Assembly (NCBI GenBank): GCA_030641505.1
Contig: DAOWHI010000011.1
Span: forward strand, 1 to 6,069
DNA length: 6,069 nucleotides
Direction of reading: 5' to 3'
From: Gemmatimonadota bacterium
GTDB taxonomy: Bacteria; Gemmatimonadota; Gemmatimonadetes; JACCXV01; JAHWKZ01
Below, piece by piece: positions 1 to 5,726 of this stretch. Position numbers and translations under genes: made by a program. The stretch's first letter is position 1. The number at the start of each line of letters is the position of its first letter. Under the pieces are notes generated by a model that was given only the letters and a program-made list of their open reading frames with translations, was not told the origin of the DNA and did no database searches.

Positions 1-11
1 CCTCGTCTTGG

Positions 12-17
12 TACAAT
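12..17 (+). promoter_or_regulatory. Possible sigma-70-type -10 box (TACAAT)
   Basis: TACAAT matches five of six bases of TATAAT and lies just upstream of the sigma-54 element. The matching -35 hexamer would fall before the first base of the window, so this cannot be tested here. If real, it would give a housekeeping start near base 24 and supply basal rpoN transcription. Alone it is weak evidence. Confidence 0.2.
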
Positions 18-23
18 GAATCG

Positions 24-40
24 TTGGCACGGTTCCTGCA
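24..40 (+). promoter_or_regulatory. Predicted sigma-54 (-24/-12) promoter upstream of rpoN
   Basis: The sequence TTGGCACG, four bases, then CTGCA matches the established sigma-54 consensus YTGGCACG-N4-TTGCW at 12 of 13 defined positions. The single mismatch is C for T at 36. The invariant GG (26-27) and GC (38-39) have the required 10-base separation. Setting these as -25/-24 and -13/-12 puts the start of transcription at about G51 and gives a 53-base untranslated leader before the rpoN ATG. The element faces rpoN, so autoregulation is the natural inference. Any upstream activator (bEBP) or IHF site would lie outside the window. Transcription from it has not been shown. Confidence 0.72.
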
Positions 41-103
41 TTGGATCGGTGCACCTTTCGTTTCGTGCGCCATCGATCGTTGACCTCTACCCCGTGGGTG
101 TAG

Positions 104-1495
104 ATGGCACTGAAACAACAGCTGGTGATGAGCCAGAAGCAAGAGATGAGAATGAATCCACGCCTGTATCAGGCGATGGATTTGCTGTATTTGCCCCTCC
201 TTGAGCTCGAACAACACCTCAAACAAGAGTTGACCGCCAATCCATTCCTCGAGATGACCGAGCCCGAGGAAGAGTTCGCCGAACAAGAGGAGGAAGCCGA
301 GGAGCAGGACGAAGAGGAAGATGAGATTGACTGGGAGGAGATCCTCCTCGACGGTTTTGACTCGGGCTATCGCAGCGGTTCAAATCACGAAGACATCGAG
401 TCATATGAGCGTGTTCCGCACACCACGATCAATTTATGGAGCCATCTGCTTCAGCAGCTCCATCAGACCAACGGCTACGCCGATGGGGAGCTGCGGATCG
501 CCGAAGAGATTATTGGCAACATCAACGAGGATGGATTCCTCACCTGCCCGCTCGAAGACATCGCGGAGGCGCTCTCCGTTTCGATAGATCAGGTGGATCG
601 CGCGTTGACCAGAGTACAGAAGTTCGATCCGATCGGGGTGGCTGCCCGGGATCTCCGGGAGTGCTTGCTGTTGCAAATCGCGGATCACATGGGCGCTGAT
701 AGCTTGGCATACCGCATCGTGGACTTGTATTTCGACGAGCTGTCAACACACAAGTACCACGATATCGCGCGGGCGCTGGGCATCACGCCGGTTGAGGTAC
801 AGGACGCCGCGGATCAGATCGCGATGCTGGATCCAAAACCAGGTCGCAAATACCTGGACCTACCGCCGAACTACGTAACACCGGACATCGTGGTCGAGGA
901 AGTAGAAGGCGAGTATGTAGTAACTCTGAATGACGGGAACCTTCCACGGCTGCGAATAAGCCACACTTACCAGCAGTTAGCTCGGAACGGTGAGTTCAAG
1001 GGGCGGGCGAAGGAATTCGCCCAGAACAAGCTAAACAGCGCCAACTGGATCATTCAAGCGATCGAGCAACGTCGCCAGACAATGCTCAAGGTGATGTACG
1101 TGATTCTCGATCGCCAGCGCGAGTTCTTTGAAGGTGGAATCCGCTTTCTGAGACCCTTGACCCTGAAAGAAGTTGCTGATGAGATCGGGATGCATGAGTC
1201 GACCGTAAGTCGGGTGACGAATGAGAAATATGTGCAGTCACCACGCGGCGTATTCCGGTTGAAGTTCTTCTTTTCGAGCGGGCTTTCGACGGAGGAGGGT
1301 GAGAGTGTCTCGGCGCGTGGCGTCAAAGCCCGAATCTCCGAGATGATCGAGGAGGAGGACCCCCGCAAGCCATTGACCGATCAGCAGATCGTGGAGCTAC
1401 TCCATGGCGAAGGCGTCAACATCGCCCGACGTACCGTTCAGAAGTACCGCGACCAGCTCGGAATCCTTTCCTCGCGCTATCGCAAACGCGTATAA
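104..1495 (+). CDS. rpoN: RNA polymerase sigma-54 factor RpoN
   Basis: Alternative sigma factor that directs core RNA polymerase to -24/-12 promoters and needs an AAA+ activator to open DNA. The 463-residue length is normal for the family. Region I (1-50) has the expected opening (LKQQLVMSQKQEMRMNP) and the Leu/Gln-rich activator-contact helix. Region II (53-79) is unusually acidic, with about 19 of 27 residues Asp or Glu. The core-binding domain follows from about 110 to 300. A helix-turn-helix lies near 353-373 (TLKEVADEIGMHESTVSRV), and the RpoN box is at 441-450 (ARRTVQKYRD), which reads the -24 element. The start is well fixed: an in-frame TAG sits directly before the ATG (101-103) and the N-terminus aligns with known RpoN proteins. 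No good Shine-Dalgarno sequence is visible, so initiation may be weak. It is the first gene of the visible operon, and a sigma-54 promoter lies upstream. Confidence 0.98.
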   Translation: MALKQQLVMSQKQEMRMNPRLYQAMDLLYLPLLELEQHLKQELTANPFLEMTEPEEEFAEQEEEAEEQDEEEDEIDWEEILLDGFDSGYRSGSNHEDIESYERVPHTTINLWSHLLQQLHQTNGYADGELRIAEEIIGNINEDGFLTCPLEDIAEALSVSIDQVDRALTRVQKFDPIGVAARDLRECLLLQIADHMGADSLAYRIVDLYFDELSTHKYHDIARALGITPVEVQDAADQIAMLDPKPGRKYLDLPPNYVTPDIVVEEVEGEYVVTLNDGNLPRLRISHTYQQLARNGEFKGRAKEFAQNKLNSANWIIQAIEQRRQTMLKVMYVILDRQREFFEGGIRFLRPLTLKEVADEIGMHESTVSRVTNEKYVQSPRGVFRLKFFFSSGLSTEEGESVSARGVKARISEMIEEEDPRKPLTDQQIVELLHGEGVNIARRTVQKYRDQLGILSSRYRKRV

Positions 1496-1496
1496 T
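1491..1496 (+). promoter_or_regulatory. Candidate -10 box (TATAAT) for an internal hpf promoter
   Basis: A perfect TATAAT overlaps the rpoN stop codon (TAA at 1493-1495). A start about 7 bases downstream would leave roughly 55 bases of leader before hpf. No convincing -35 hexamer lies 16-18 bases upstream (the best is TTTCCT-like) and there is no TGn extension, so this is only a candidate. It falls in the sole intergenic gap of real size, where an independent promoter for hpf and the genes after it would make sense. Confidence 0.33.
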
Positions 1497-1521
1497 CGCT
1501 CAGACAACATTCTCGCCCACC

Positions 1522-1533
1522 GATCGCGCGATC
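1522..1533. promoter_or_regulatory. 12-base perfect palindrome in the rpoN-hpf gap
   Basis: GATCGCGCGATC is a perfect inverted repeat without a spacer, lying between the candidate TATAAT and the hpf ribosome binding site. It could be an operator for a dimeric regulator acting on hpf. It could equally reflect the general richness of CGATCG-type words in this DNA. As RNA it would form only a 4-bp stem, so it is not a good terminator despite the TTT that follows. Confidence 0.22.
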
Positions 1534-1541
1534 TTTCCAAC

Positions 1542-1549
1542 GGAAGGAG
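1542..1549 (+). promoter_or_regulatory. Ribosome binding site of hpf
   Basis: GGAAGGAG lies 9 bases before the ATG at 1559. It is one of the two best Shine-Dalgarno sequences in the window, the other preceding EIIA, and it fixes the hpf start. It implies strong independent translation of hpf compared with rpoN, which has no clear site. Confidence 0.85.
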
Positions 1550-1558
1550 CGCCTGTAA

Positions 1559-2098
1559 ATGAAGGTCACACTCAGCGTTCGTCATGGCGACGTACCCGAT
1601 CCGCTTCGGACCCACGTTCAGGACGGTGTCGCCGGCCTATCGAAGTACTTTGACAGGTTGGTCGAGGCCGACATCGTTCTTGACCAGGAGAACCACCGAC
1701 ACATAGCCGAGGTTCGGATTCACACCTCGACCGATACCCATTTTGCCAGAACCGAGGCCGCCGATTGGCGAACGGCTATCGACGGAACAATCGGCAAGCT
1801 TCGCCGACAGCTCAAGCGACACAAATCGAAGCTCACACGGCGATCGCTTACCCGGGTCGAACGTGAGCAGCTTTTCCGCGATCGCATCGAGGGAGATGTT
1901 GCAGACGATCCGACCGTGCCACCTCGAGATTGGGACCGGATCTCAAGCCGCGAGGCGATCGCGCGACTCGAGACCTCAGGCGAGGAAGTACTGGTCTTTG
2001 TCGACGCCCAGGATGGAGCCGTGAAGATTGCGCGTCGCGATGGCGAGGGCTCTGTGAGCGTGGTCGAAGCCGAAGCGTTCGAGGTCGAGGAGCACTAG
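1559..2098 (+). CDS. hpf: Long-form ribosome hibernation promoting factor (HPF)
   Basis: Ribosome-associated protein that binds the decoding region of the 30S subunit and, in its long form, dimerises 70S ribosomes into inactive 100S particles during slow growth. The 179 residues split into an N-terminal S30AE (sigma-54 modulation protein) domain at about 1-98, ending in a basic stretch (KLRRQLKRHKSKL), then a linker of about 25 residues. The C-terminal dimerisation domain spans about 124-175 and has the family pattern ISSREAIARLETSGEEVLVF. That second domain separates it from the short HPF/YfiA of enterics. The old family name 'sigma-54 modulation protein' comes from its frequent position after rpoN, as here, and does not show a direct effect on sigma-54. 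It sits 63 bases after rpoN and 5 bases before hprK. Three GCGATCGC octamers lie within the gene. Confidence 0.95.
   Translation: MKVTLSVRHGDVPDPLRTHVQDGVAGLSKYFDRLVEADIVLDQENHRHIAEVRIHTSTDTHFARTEAADWRTAIDGTIGKLRRQLKRHKSKLTRRSLTRVEREQLFRDRIEGDVADDPTVPPRDWDRISSREAIARLETSGEEVLVFVDAQDGAVKIARRDGEGSVSVVEAEAFEVEEH
2087..2092 (+). promoter_or_regulatory. Ribosome binding site of hprK
   Basis: GAGGAG lies inside the last codons of hpf, 11 bases before the ATG at 2104. It supports that ATG as the hprK start rather than any of the upstream codons in the same open frame. It also implies translation coupled to hpf. Confidence 0.6.
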
Positions 2099-2103
2099 CC
2101 GCC

Positions 2104-3072
2104 ATGCCTCGGCTGACGGTTGCGGAGTTGCTGGCCAAGAGGGCCGGACCGCTGGGTCTCACGCTCCTTACCGATCAAGCCACTACCAAAAGCGAAATCG
2201 GCTCAAGCGAGGTCGGCAGTCCGGGTCTCGTTCTCGCAGGATTCGACCAGCGCTTCGCGAACACCCGGCTGCAGATCCTGGGTGAGACGGAGATAGCCTA
2301 TCTGGCGTCGCGGTCCGCGGACGAGCGAGAAGAAGCGATCCTTCGGCTGCTCGACTCCAATGTCCCAGTGATCATCTTGACCAAGGGTTTGGACCCGCCA
2401 TCGGGGTTGATCGCGGCGGGAAATGAGCACGGCATCCCTGTCATCTCGAGTGCCCTCAAGACAGGCGAGTTCTACTCGACCATAAAGTCGTTCCTCGAAG
2501 CGCATTTTGCGCCTAGTACCTACATCCACGGTTCGTTAGCGGACGTCTACGGCGTAGGGTTGCTGTTCGTCGGCCGGAGTGGAATCGGCAAGTCTGAATG
2601 CGTGCTCGATTTGGTCGAACGGGGTCACCGGCTGGTAGCCGATGATCAGGTGCATGTCACTCGGCGATCGGGAGACATTCTCATCGGTAAGGGCAGCGAG
2701 GTGTTGGGATTCCACATGGAGATTCGAGGTATCGGGATCATCGACATCCAATCGTTGTTCGGCATCCGCGCCGTTCGTCTGCAGAAGCGGATCGAAGTCG
2801 TCGTTCAGCTCGAGGATTGGGATGAGACGACTAACGTGGAGCGCGTTGGTCTGGAGGAAGGGGGGACCGAGATCCTAGGTGCCGAGATCCCGCTCGTTCG
2901 CGTACCGTTGAACCCGGGCAAGAACATCACCGTCATCGCCGAAGTCGTGTCGATGAATCACCTCCAGAAGTTTGCTGGTCGTCACGCCGCCGAACACTTC
3001 AATCAGCGATTGATCGAGCACATGCGCACCAAAGCGCAGACAGAGACTTACTTGGAGGAGGATTACGAGTGA
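2104..3072 (+). CDS. hprK: HPr kinase/phosphorylase (HprK/P)
   Basis: Bifunctional enzyme that phosphorylates HPr on its regulatory serine using ATP or pyrophosphate and removes that phosphate by phosphorolysis. At 322 residues it is full length. The N-terminal HprK domain covers about 1-130. The catalytic domain shows conserved His142 (IHGSLADVYGVG), the Walker A loop at 157-164 (GRSGIGKS), Asp180-Asp181 (LVADD) and the HprK signature at 201-220 (MEIRGIGIIDI followed by LFG). The C-terminal VPLNPGKN loop is at 267-274, followed by EVVSMN. All residues expected for both activities appear to be present. The open frame extends 58 codons upstream, but that part overlaps hpf, and MPRLTVAELL is the usual N-terminus of the family. 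The likely substrate is the HPr encoded at 5398, which keeps Ser50. The stop overlaps the EIIA start by 4 bases. rapZ, which often follows hprK in related clusters, is absent here. Confidence 0.97.
   Translation: MPRLTVAELLAKRAGPLGLTLLTDQATTKSEIGSSEVGSPGLVLAGFDQRFANTRLQILGETEIAYLASRSADEREEAILRLLDSNVPVIILTKGLDPPSGLIAAGNEHGIPVISSALKTGEFYSTIKSFLEAHFAPSTYIHGSLADVYGVGLLFVGRSGIGKSECVLDLVERGHRLVADDQVHVTRRSGDILIGKGSEVLGFHMEIRGIGIIDIQSLFGIRAVRLQKRIEVVVQLEDWDETTNVERVGLEEGGTEILGAEIPLVRVPLNPGKNITVIAEVVSMNHLQKFAGRHAAEHFNQRLIEHMRTKAQTETYLEEDYE
3054..3061 (+). promoter_or_regulatory. Ribosome binding site of the EIIA gene
   Basis: GGAGGAGG lies in the last codons of hprK, 7 bases before the GTG at 3069. 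This near-perfect site compensates for the GTG start and fixes it. It is the only strong Shine-Dalgarno sequence in the PTS block, so it probably loads ribosomes for the coupled genes that follow. Confidence 0.8.
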
Positions 3073-3455
3073 CGGGTCGCTGCGGGGTGGTCGTGGCCCA
3101 CGGTCGCCTCGGAGAGGGGTTGCTCTCGGCGCTGACTCGCGTAGCGGGGGCCCAGGACAACCTGTGGGCGGTATCGAACGACGATCTGGACACAGAATCC
3201 TTGATGGCTGAGATCGAGTCGTTGCTTGCTGAGCACGGCGCGGGTCGGGAAGGGATTCTGTTCAGTGATCTCGAGGGTGGTTCGTGTTGTCAGGCTTGTC
3301 GCCGGTTGTTGGGACGTGACTCTGTGCGGGCTGTGTTCTACGGGGTAAACCTGCCGCTATTGATCGAGTTCGTGTTCCTGCAGGGCCTTCCTTTCGATGA
3401 GTTCTCAGCAGCGCTGTTGACGAAGAGCAGCGGTGCCCTCGGGGTCCACTCGTGA
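3069..3455 (+). CDS. PTS system mannose-family EIIA component
   Basis: Cytoplasmic phosphocarrier that takes phosphate from HPr and gives it to EIIB. The 128 residues match a single EIIA-Man domain. The opening strand GVVVAHGRLGEGLL contains the phosphorylated histidine, His11, equivalent to His10 of the E. coli mannose EIIA. Asp67 in FSDLEGGS corresponds to the conserved active-site Asp. The odd part is directly after this: where family members usually read GGSP(F/S)NAA, this protein has GGSCCQACR, with Cys73, Cys74 and Cys77. It starts with GTG, overlaps the hprK stop by 4 bases (GTGA) and has a strong ribosome binding site. EIIA and EIIB are separate genes, unlike the fused ManX of E. coli. 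Some deltaproteobacterial EIIA-Man proteins are thought to be purely regulatory, but the EIIB, EIIC and EIID genes beside this one argue for transport. Confidence 0.93.
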   Translation: MTGRCGVVVAHGRLGEGLLSALTRVAGAQDNLWAVSNDDLDTESLMAEIESLLAEHGAGREGILFSDLEGGSCCQACRRLLGRDSVRAVFYGVNLPLLIEFVFLQGLPFDEFSAALLTKSSGALGVHS

Positions 3456-3928
3456 GCGAGGTGCTGTTCCGGGTTGATGAGCGGTTGATTCACGGACAGG
3501 TGGTTGTCGGGTGGGGACGGCGACTCCACCCCGATCGAATCGTCGTCGTATCGGACGATCTCTCCCGCCAGCCGGTTGAGCAGGATATCTACCGTACCGG
3601 TCTGCCAGCCTCGATTGAAGCCGTGTTTTGGAACTTTCGTGAGGCCATCGAGGGACTGCCGGCGCTGCTCGACTCCGGCAAGAGCATCATCGTACTGACG
3701 GAAGACTTGGGCACGATGCTGCGGTTGGCGAGTGCCGCTGTTACGATCGAAGAGGTCAACGTCGGAGGTCTGTTCGCCGGCGAAGGACGGACTCGGTTGT
3801 TGCCGTACGTGTGGTTTGATGCCGAAGACGAGCAGCGAGTGCGAGACCTGGAGGCGTTGGGGATCCGCGTCGTCGCGCAGGACGTGCCGACCACGGCTCC
3901 GGTTCGGCTCCGAGAGCGCGTAGGGTGA
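3452..3928 (+). CDS. PTS system mannose-family EIIB component
   Basis: Cytoplasmic component that accepts phosphate from EIIA and transfers it to the sugar as it passes through EIIC/EIID. The 158-residue length is normal for a stand-alone mannose/fructose/sorbose EIIB. The signature FRVDERLIHGQVVVGWG at 6-22 carries the phosphorylated histidine, His14. The later VNVGGLFAGEGRTRLLPYV segment and the FDAEDEQRVRDLEALGIRV helix-strand unit are also typical. The GTG start overlaps the EIIA stop by 4 bases, with no clear ribosome binding site, so translational coupling is likely. The sequence does not reveal the sugar specificity, since the family handles mannose, glucose, fructose, sorbose, N-acetylgalactosamine and others. 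Confidence 0.95.
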   Translation: MSEVLFRVDERLIHGQVVVGWGRRLHPDRIVVVSDDLSRQPVEQDIYRTGLPASIEAVFWNFREAIEGLPALLDSGKSIIVLTEDLGTMLRLASAAVTIEEVNVGGLFAGEGRTRLLPYVWFDAEDEQRVRDLEALGIRVVAQDVPTTAPVRLRERVG

Positions 3929-4608
3929 GCATAGAGCAGGCGGCGCTGTTGACGGTCCTCGGTGCGGTCGTGTTTTTAGACCAATGGCCTGCCTTTCAGA
4001 GCATGCTATCGCGCCCCCTAGTGGTGGGAGCGGTGGTGGGCGTCGTGCTTGACAAGCCCGCCGATGGAGCGTTGTGGGGAGCGCTGTTCGAGGCGGTTTA
4101 CCTGGGACTCTTGCCGATCGGGGCGGCGCGGTATCCGGACGCGGGCCTAGCCACGCTGGCCGGCAGCGCCGTCGCGCTTTCAGCCCCCGCGAGCGTTGCA
4201 CCACCAGTCGGATGGGCGGTGGCGGTAGCACTTGCGACGGGCGCTCTCGGCGACCATGTGGGGGGATTTCTGCGGCGTTGGAACGGCCGCACCGCGGTCT
4301 ACGTTCGGGAACAAGTCACCGCTGGGGATCTCTCAGCGCCCGGCCGCGCCATCGCCATTGGATTGCTACGCGGAGCTGCCCTCGGGGCTGGGGTCTCCGC
4401 AGTGGCGTTGACGGTCGGGCTGGGGGGCCTCGCCTTGGTGGTGTCGACTCCGTGGAGTGGACCGTTGCCGAGGAGTGTCATCGTGTTGGCCGCCGCCGCA
4501 GCGCTCACCGTCAACGGGACTCGACTCTTTGTCGATGGCCGGTCGCGGTTAAGCGCCTGGGGAGTTGGGTTGGTTCTGGTCGTGGCCGCTTTCGGTCTGA
4601 TGGGTTGA
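3925..4608 (+). CDS. PTS system mannose-family EIIC membrane component
   Basis: Integral membrane subunit that forms the sugar channel together with EIID. The 227 residues are mostly hydrophobic and somewhat shorter than E. coli ManY (about 266). The family pattern LSRPLVVGAVVGVVL (28-42) is followed by GALWGALFEAVYLGLLPIG (48-66), with Glu56 in the position of the conserved Glu in this motif, and then ARYPDAG. Further hydrophobic segments lie near 75-110, 145-175, 183-200 and 210-226. A charged cytoplasmic-looking stretch separates the halves (FLRRWNGR). The GTG start overlaps the EIIB stop by 4 bases (GTGA) with little Shine-Dalgarno signal. I place it in the EIIC-Man/Sor superfamily on these motifs. 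Specificity is unknown. Confidence 0.92.
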   Translation: MSIEQAALLTVLGAVVFLDQWPAFQSMLSRPLVVGAVVGVVLDKPADGALWGALFEAVYLGLLPIGAARYPDAGLATLAGSAVALSAPASVAPPVGWAVAVALATGALGDHVGGFLRRWNGRTAVYVREQVTAGDLSAPGRAIAIGLLRGAALGAGVSAVALTVGLGGLALVVSTPWSGPLPRSVIVLAAAAALTVNGTRLFVDGRSRLSAWGVGLVLVVAAFGLMG

Positions 4609-4612
4609 AGGC

Positions 4613-5401
4613 GTGAGTTCCCCCCGTCGCCCGTTGGCCGCTGAGCGGCGACGGATCGCTCGTCGCGCGACGTGTCTACAAGCGGTTTGGAACCACGAGA
4701 CGATGCAAGGGGTGGGGTTCGCTTGGGCGATCGCGCCAGGGCTCGACCGGCTCTACCCGGATCCGCGCGCCCGTGGTGAGCGGCTCCTGGCACACCTCGA
4801 ACCGTTCAATAGCAACCCGTACCTGGCGACGATCGGGATCGGGTTCGCGCTTCGGCTGGAGCAGGAGGTCGCGCGCGGATCGGCGGGTGCTGACTACCGG
4901 TTGTCGAGGCTCATCAAAGCGCTCCGTAGCAGTTTGGGTGCGCTTGGAGACGACCTGTTCTGGGTCGCATGGCGACCGACGCTCGGTGTGATCGGCGCGG
5001 CCGTGGCGCTTGCGACGGGCTCGCCTATCGCGGCACTGATGTACTGGATCGCCTACAACGCGTTGGCACAATCGGTTCGCTGGCGTGGCGTACGAGCCGG
5101 CTTCGCGAGTGGCGCGGGTATCGCTCGGGTGCTTCAAGACCCATTCTGGAGCCGCGCCAGTGGGATCACGAAGACAGCCGGTGCGGCGGCCTCTGGAGCG
5201 GTTCTCGGTGGGGCGTTGTGGGCCGCGTCCAGTGGCGGCCTAGGGGGTATCTCAGTATTTTTCTTTATTACAGCTTTCCTGTGGCTTGCGGGCTTGCGGC
5301 GTGGTAGCAGGGGCCGCTGGCTGTCGCCTTCGGTGGCCTTTCTGGTCGTCGTGATCCTGCTCAGCGTAGTGGTCCGGGTTTCCGCGGGGGGTCTACCGTG
5401 A
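4613..5401 (+). CDS. PTS system mannose-family EIID membrane component
   Basis: Second membrane subunit of the mannose-type permease, found only in this PTS family. The 262 residues compare with about 283 for E. coli ManZ. The N-terminal half has the family landmarks: CLQAVWNHETMQGVGFAWAI (21-40), LDRLYPD, then HLEPFNSNPYLA. GDDLFWVAWRP at 112-122 is the typical transition to the membrane part. Hydrophobic segments follow near 123-150, 185-205, 212-232 and 240-257. The start is GTG, 4 bases after the EIIC stop. A GAAGG overlaps the EIIC stop but is too close (1 base) to be a normal ribosome binding site, so reinitiation after EIIC is likely. The alternative of a start farther inside would remove the conserved basic N-terminus and is less likely. 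Confidence 0.93.
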   Translation: MSSPRRPLAAERRRIARRATCLQAVWNHETMQGVGFAWAIAPGLDRLYPDPRARGERLLAHLEPFNSNPYLATIGIGFALRLEQEVARGSAGADYRLSRLIKALRSSLGALGDDLFWVAWRPTLGVIGAAVALATGSPIAALMYWIAYNALAQSVRWRGVRAGFASGAGIARVLQDPFWSRASGITKTAGAAASGAVLGGALWAASSGGLGGISVFFFITAFLWLAGLRRGSRGRWLSPSVAFLVVVILLSVVVRVSAGGLP

Positions 5402-5718
5402 CGAGCGAAGTACACGAAGCAGAGGTCGAGATCCAAAACAATCTCGGGTTGCACGCCCGCCCGGCGGCCCAGCTCGTTCGCCTCTCGAACCGTTTCGGAT
5501 CTGAAATCTTTGTCAGCAAAAACGGTGTTGAGGTAAACGGAAAGAGCATCATGGGAGTCATGATGCTTGCCGCCGAACGCGGTGCTCGAGTCCAGATCCG
5601 AGCCGTCGGCACCGATGCCCGCGAGGCGATCCGGGACTTGGTGGCGCTCATCGAGCGACGGTTCGACGAGGATGACGAGGGTCATCCGGTGGATGTCGGC
5701 CCGTCGTCCGGCACCTGA
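5398..5718 (+). CDS. ptsH: Phosphocarrier protein HPr
   Basis: Small cytoplasmic carrier that moves phosphate from enzyme I to EIIA. His19 lies in the active-site sequence NNLGLHARPAAQLVRL. Ser50 lies in NGKSIMGVMML and corresponds to Ser46 of Firmicute HPr, the target of HprK. Both sites are intact, so this HPr can be regulated by the kinase encoded three kilobases upstream. The protein is 106 residues against the usual 85-90. The extra part is an acidic, probably disordered tail after about residue 88 (FDEDDEGHPVDVG). The GTG start overlaps the EIID stop by 4 bases, with a run of six G at 5386-5391 as a possible ribosome binding site. Confidence 0.97.
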   Translation: MTSEVHEAEVEIQNNLGLHARPAAQLVRLSNRFGSEIFVSKNGVEVNGKSIMGVMMLAAERGARVQIRAVGTDAREAIRDLVALIERRFDEDDEGHPVDVGPSSGT

Positions 5719-5726
5719 GTTCGCCG

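Noticed and set aside
16..204. 62-codon ORF beginning within the leader
   Set aside because: It overlaps the well-supported rpoN start in another frame, has no ribosome binding site and resembles no known family. Its first codons cover the sigma-54 promoter.
1522..1536. GATCGCGCGATC followed by TTT as a rho-independent terminator after rpoN
   Set aside because: The palindrome has no loop, so RNA could form only a 4-bp stem with a 4-base loop, and three T residues are too few.
1930..2103. 58-codon upstream extension of hprK
   Set aside because: It overlaps hpf completely, is Arg/Gly-rich without HprK similarity, and the ATG at 2104 has GAGGAG upstream and matches the family N-terminus.
3338..4231. 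297-codon ORF on the minus strand
   Set aside because: It lies wholly opposite EIIA, EIIB and EIIC, which have clear family motifs. Its translation is rich in Arg, Pro and Ser as expected for an antisense shadow in GC-rich DNA.
4299..4793. 164-codon ORF on the minus strand
   Set aside because: Antisense shadow of EIIC/EIID with Ala/Pro/Arg-rich, motif-free translation.
4788..4793. TGGCAC as a second sigma-54 -24 element
   Set aside because: The bases 10 after GG are AC rather than the required GC, and the site lies inside EIID.
5064..5069. TGGCAC as a sigma-54 -24 element before HPr
   Set aside because: The bases 10 after GG are TC rather than GC, so the -12 element is missing.
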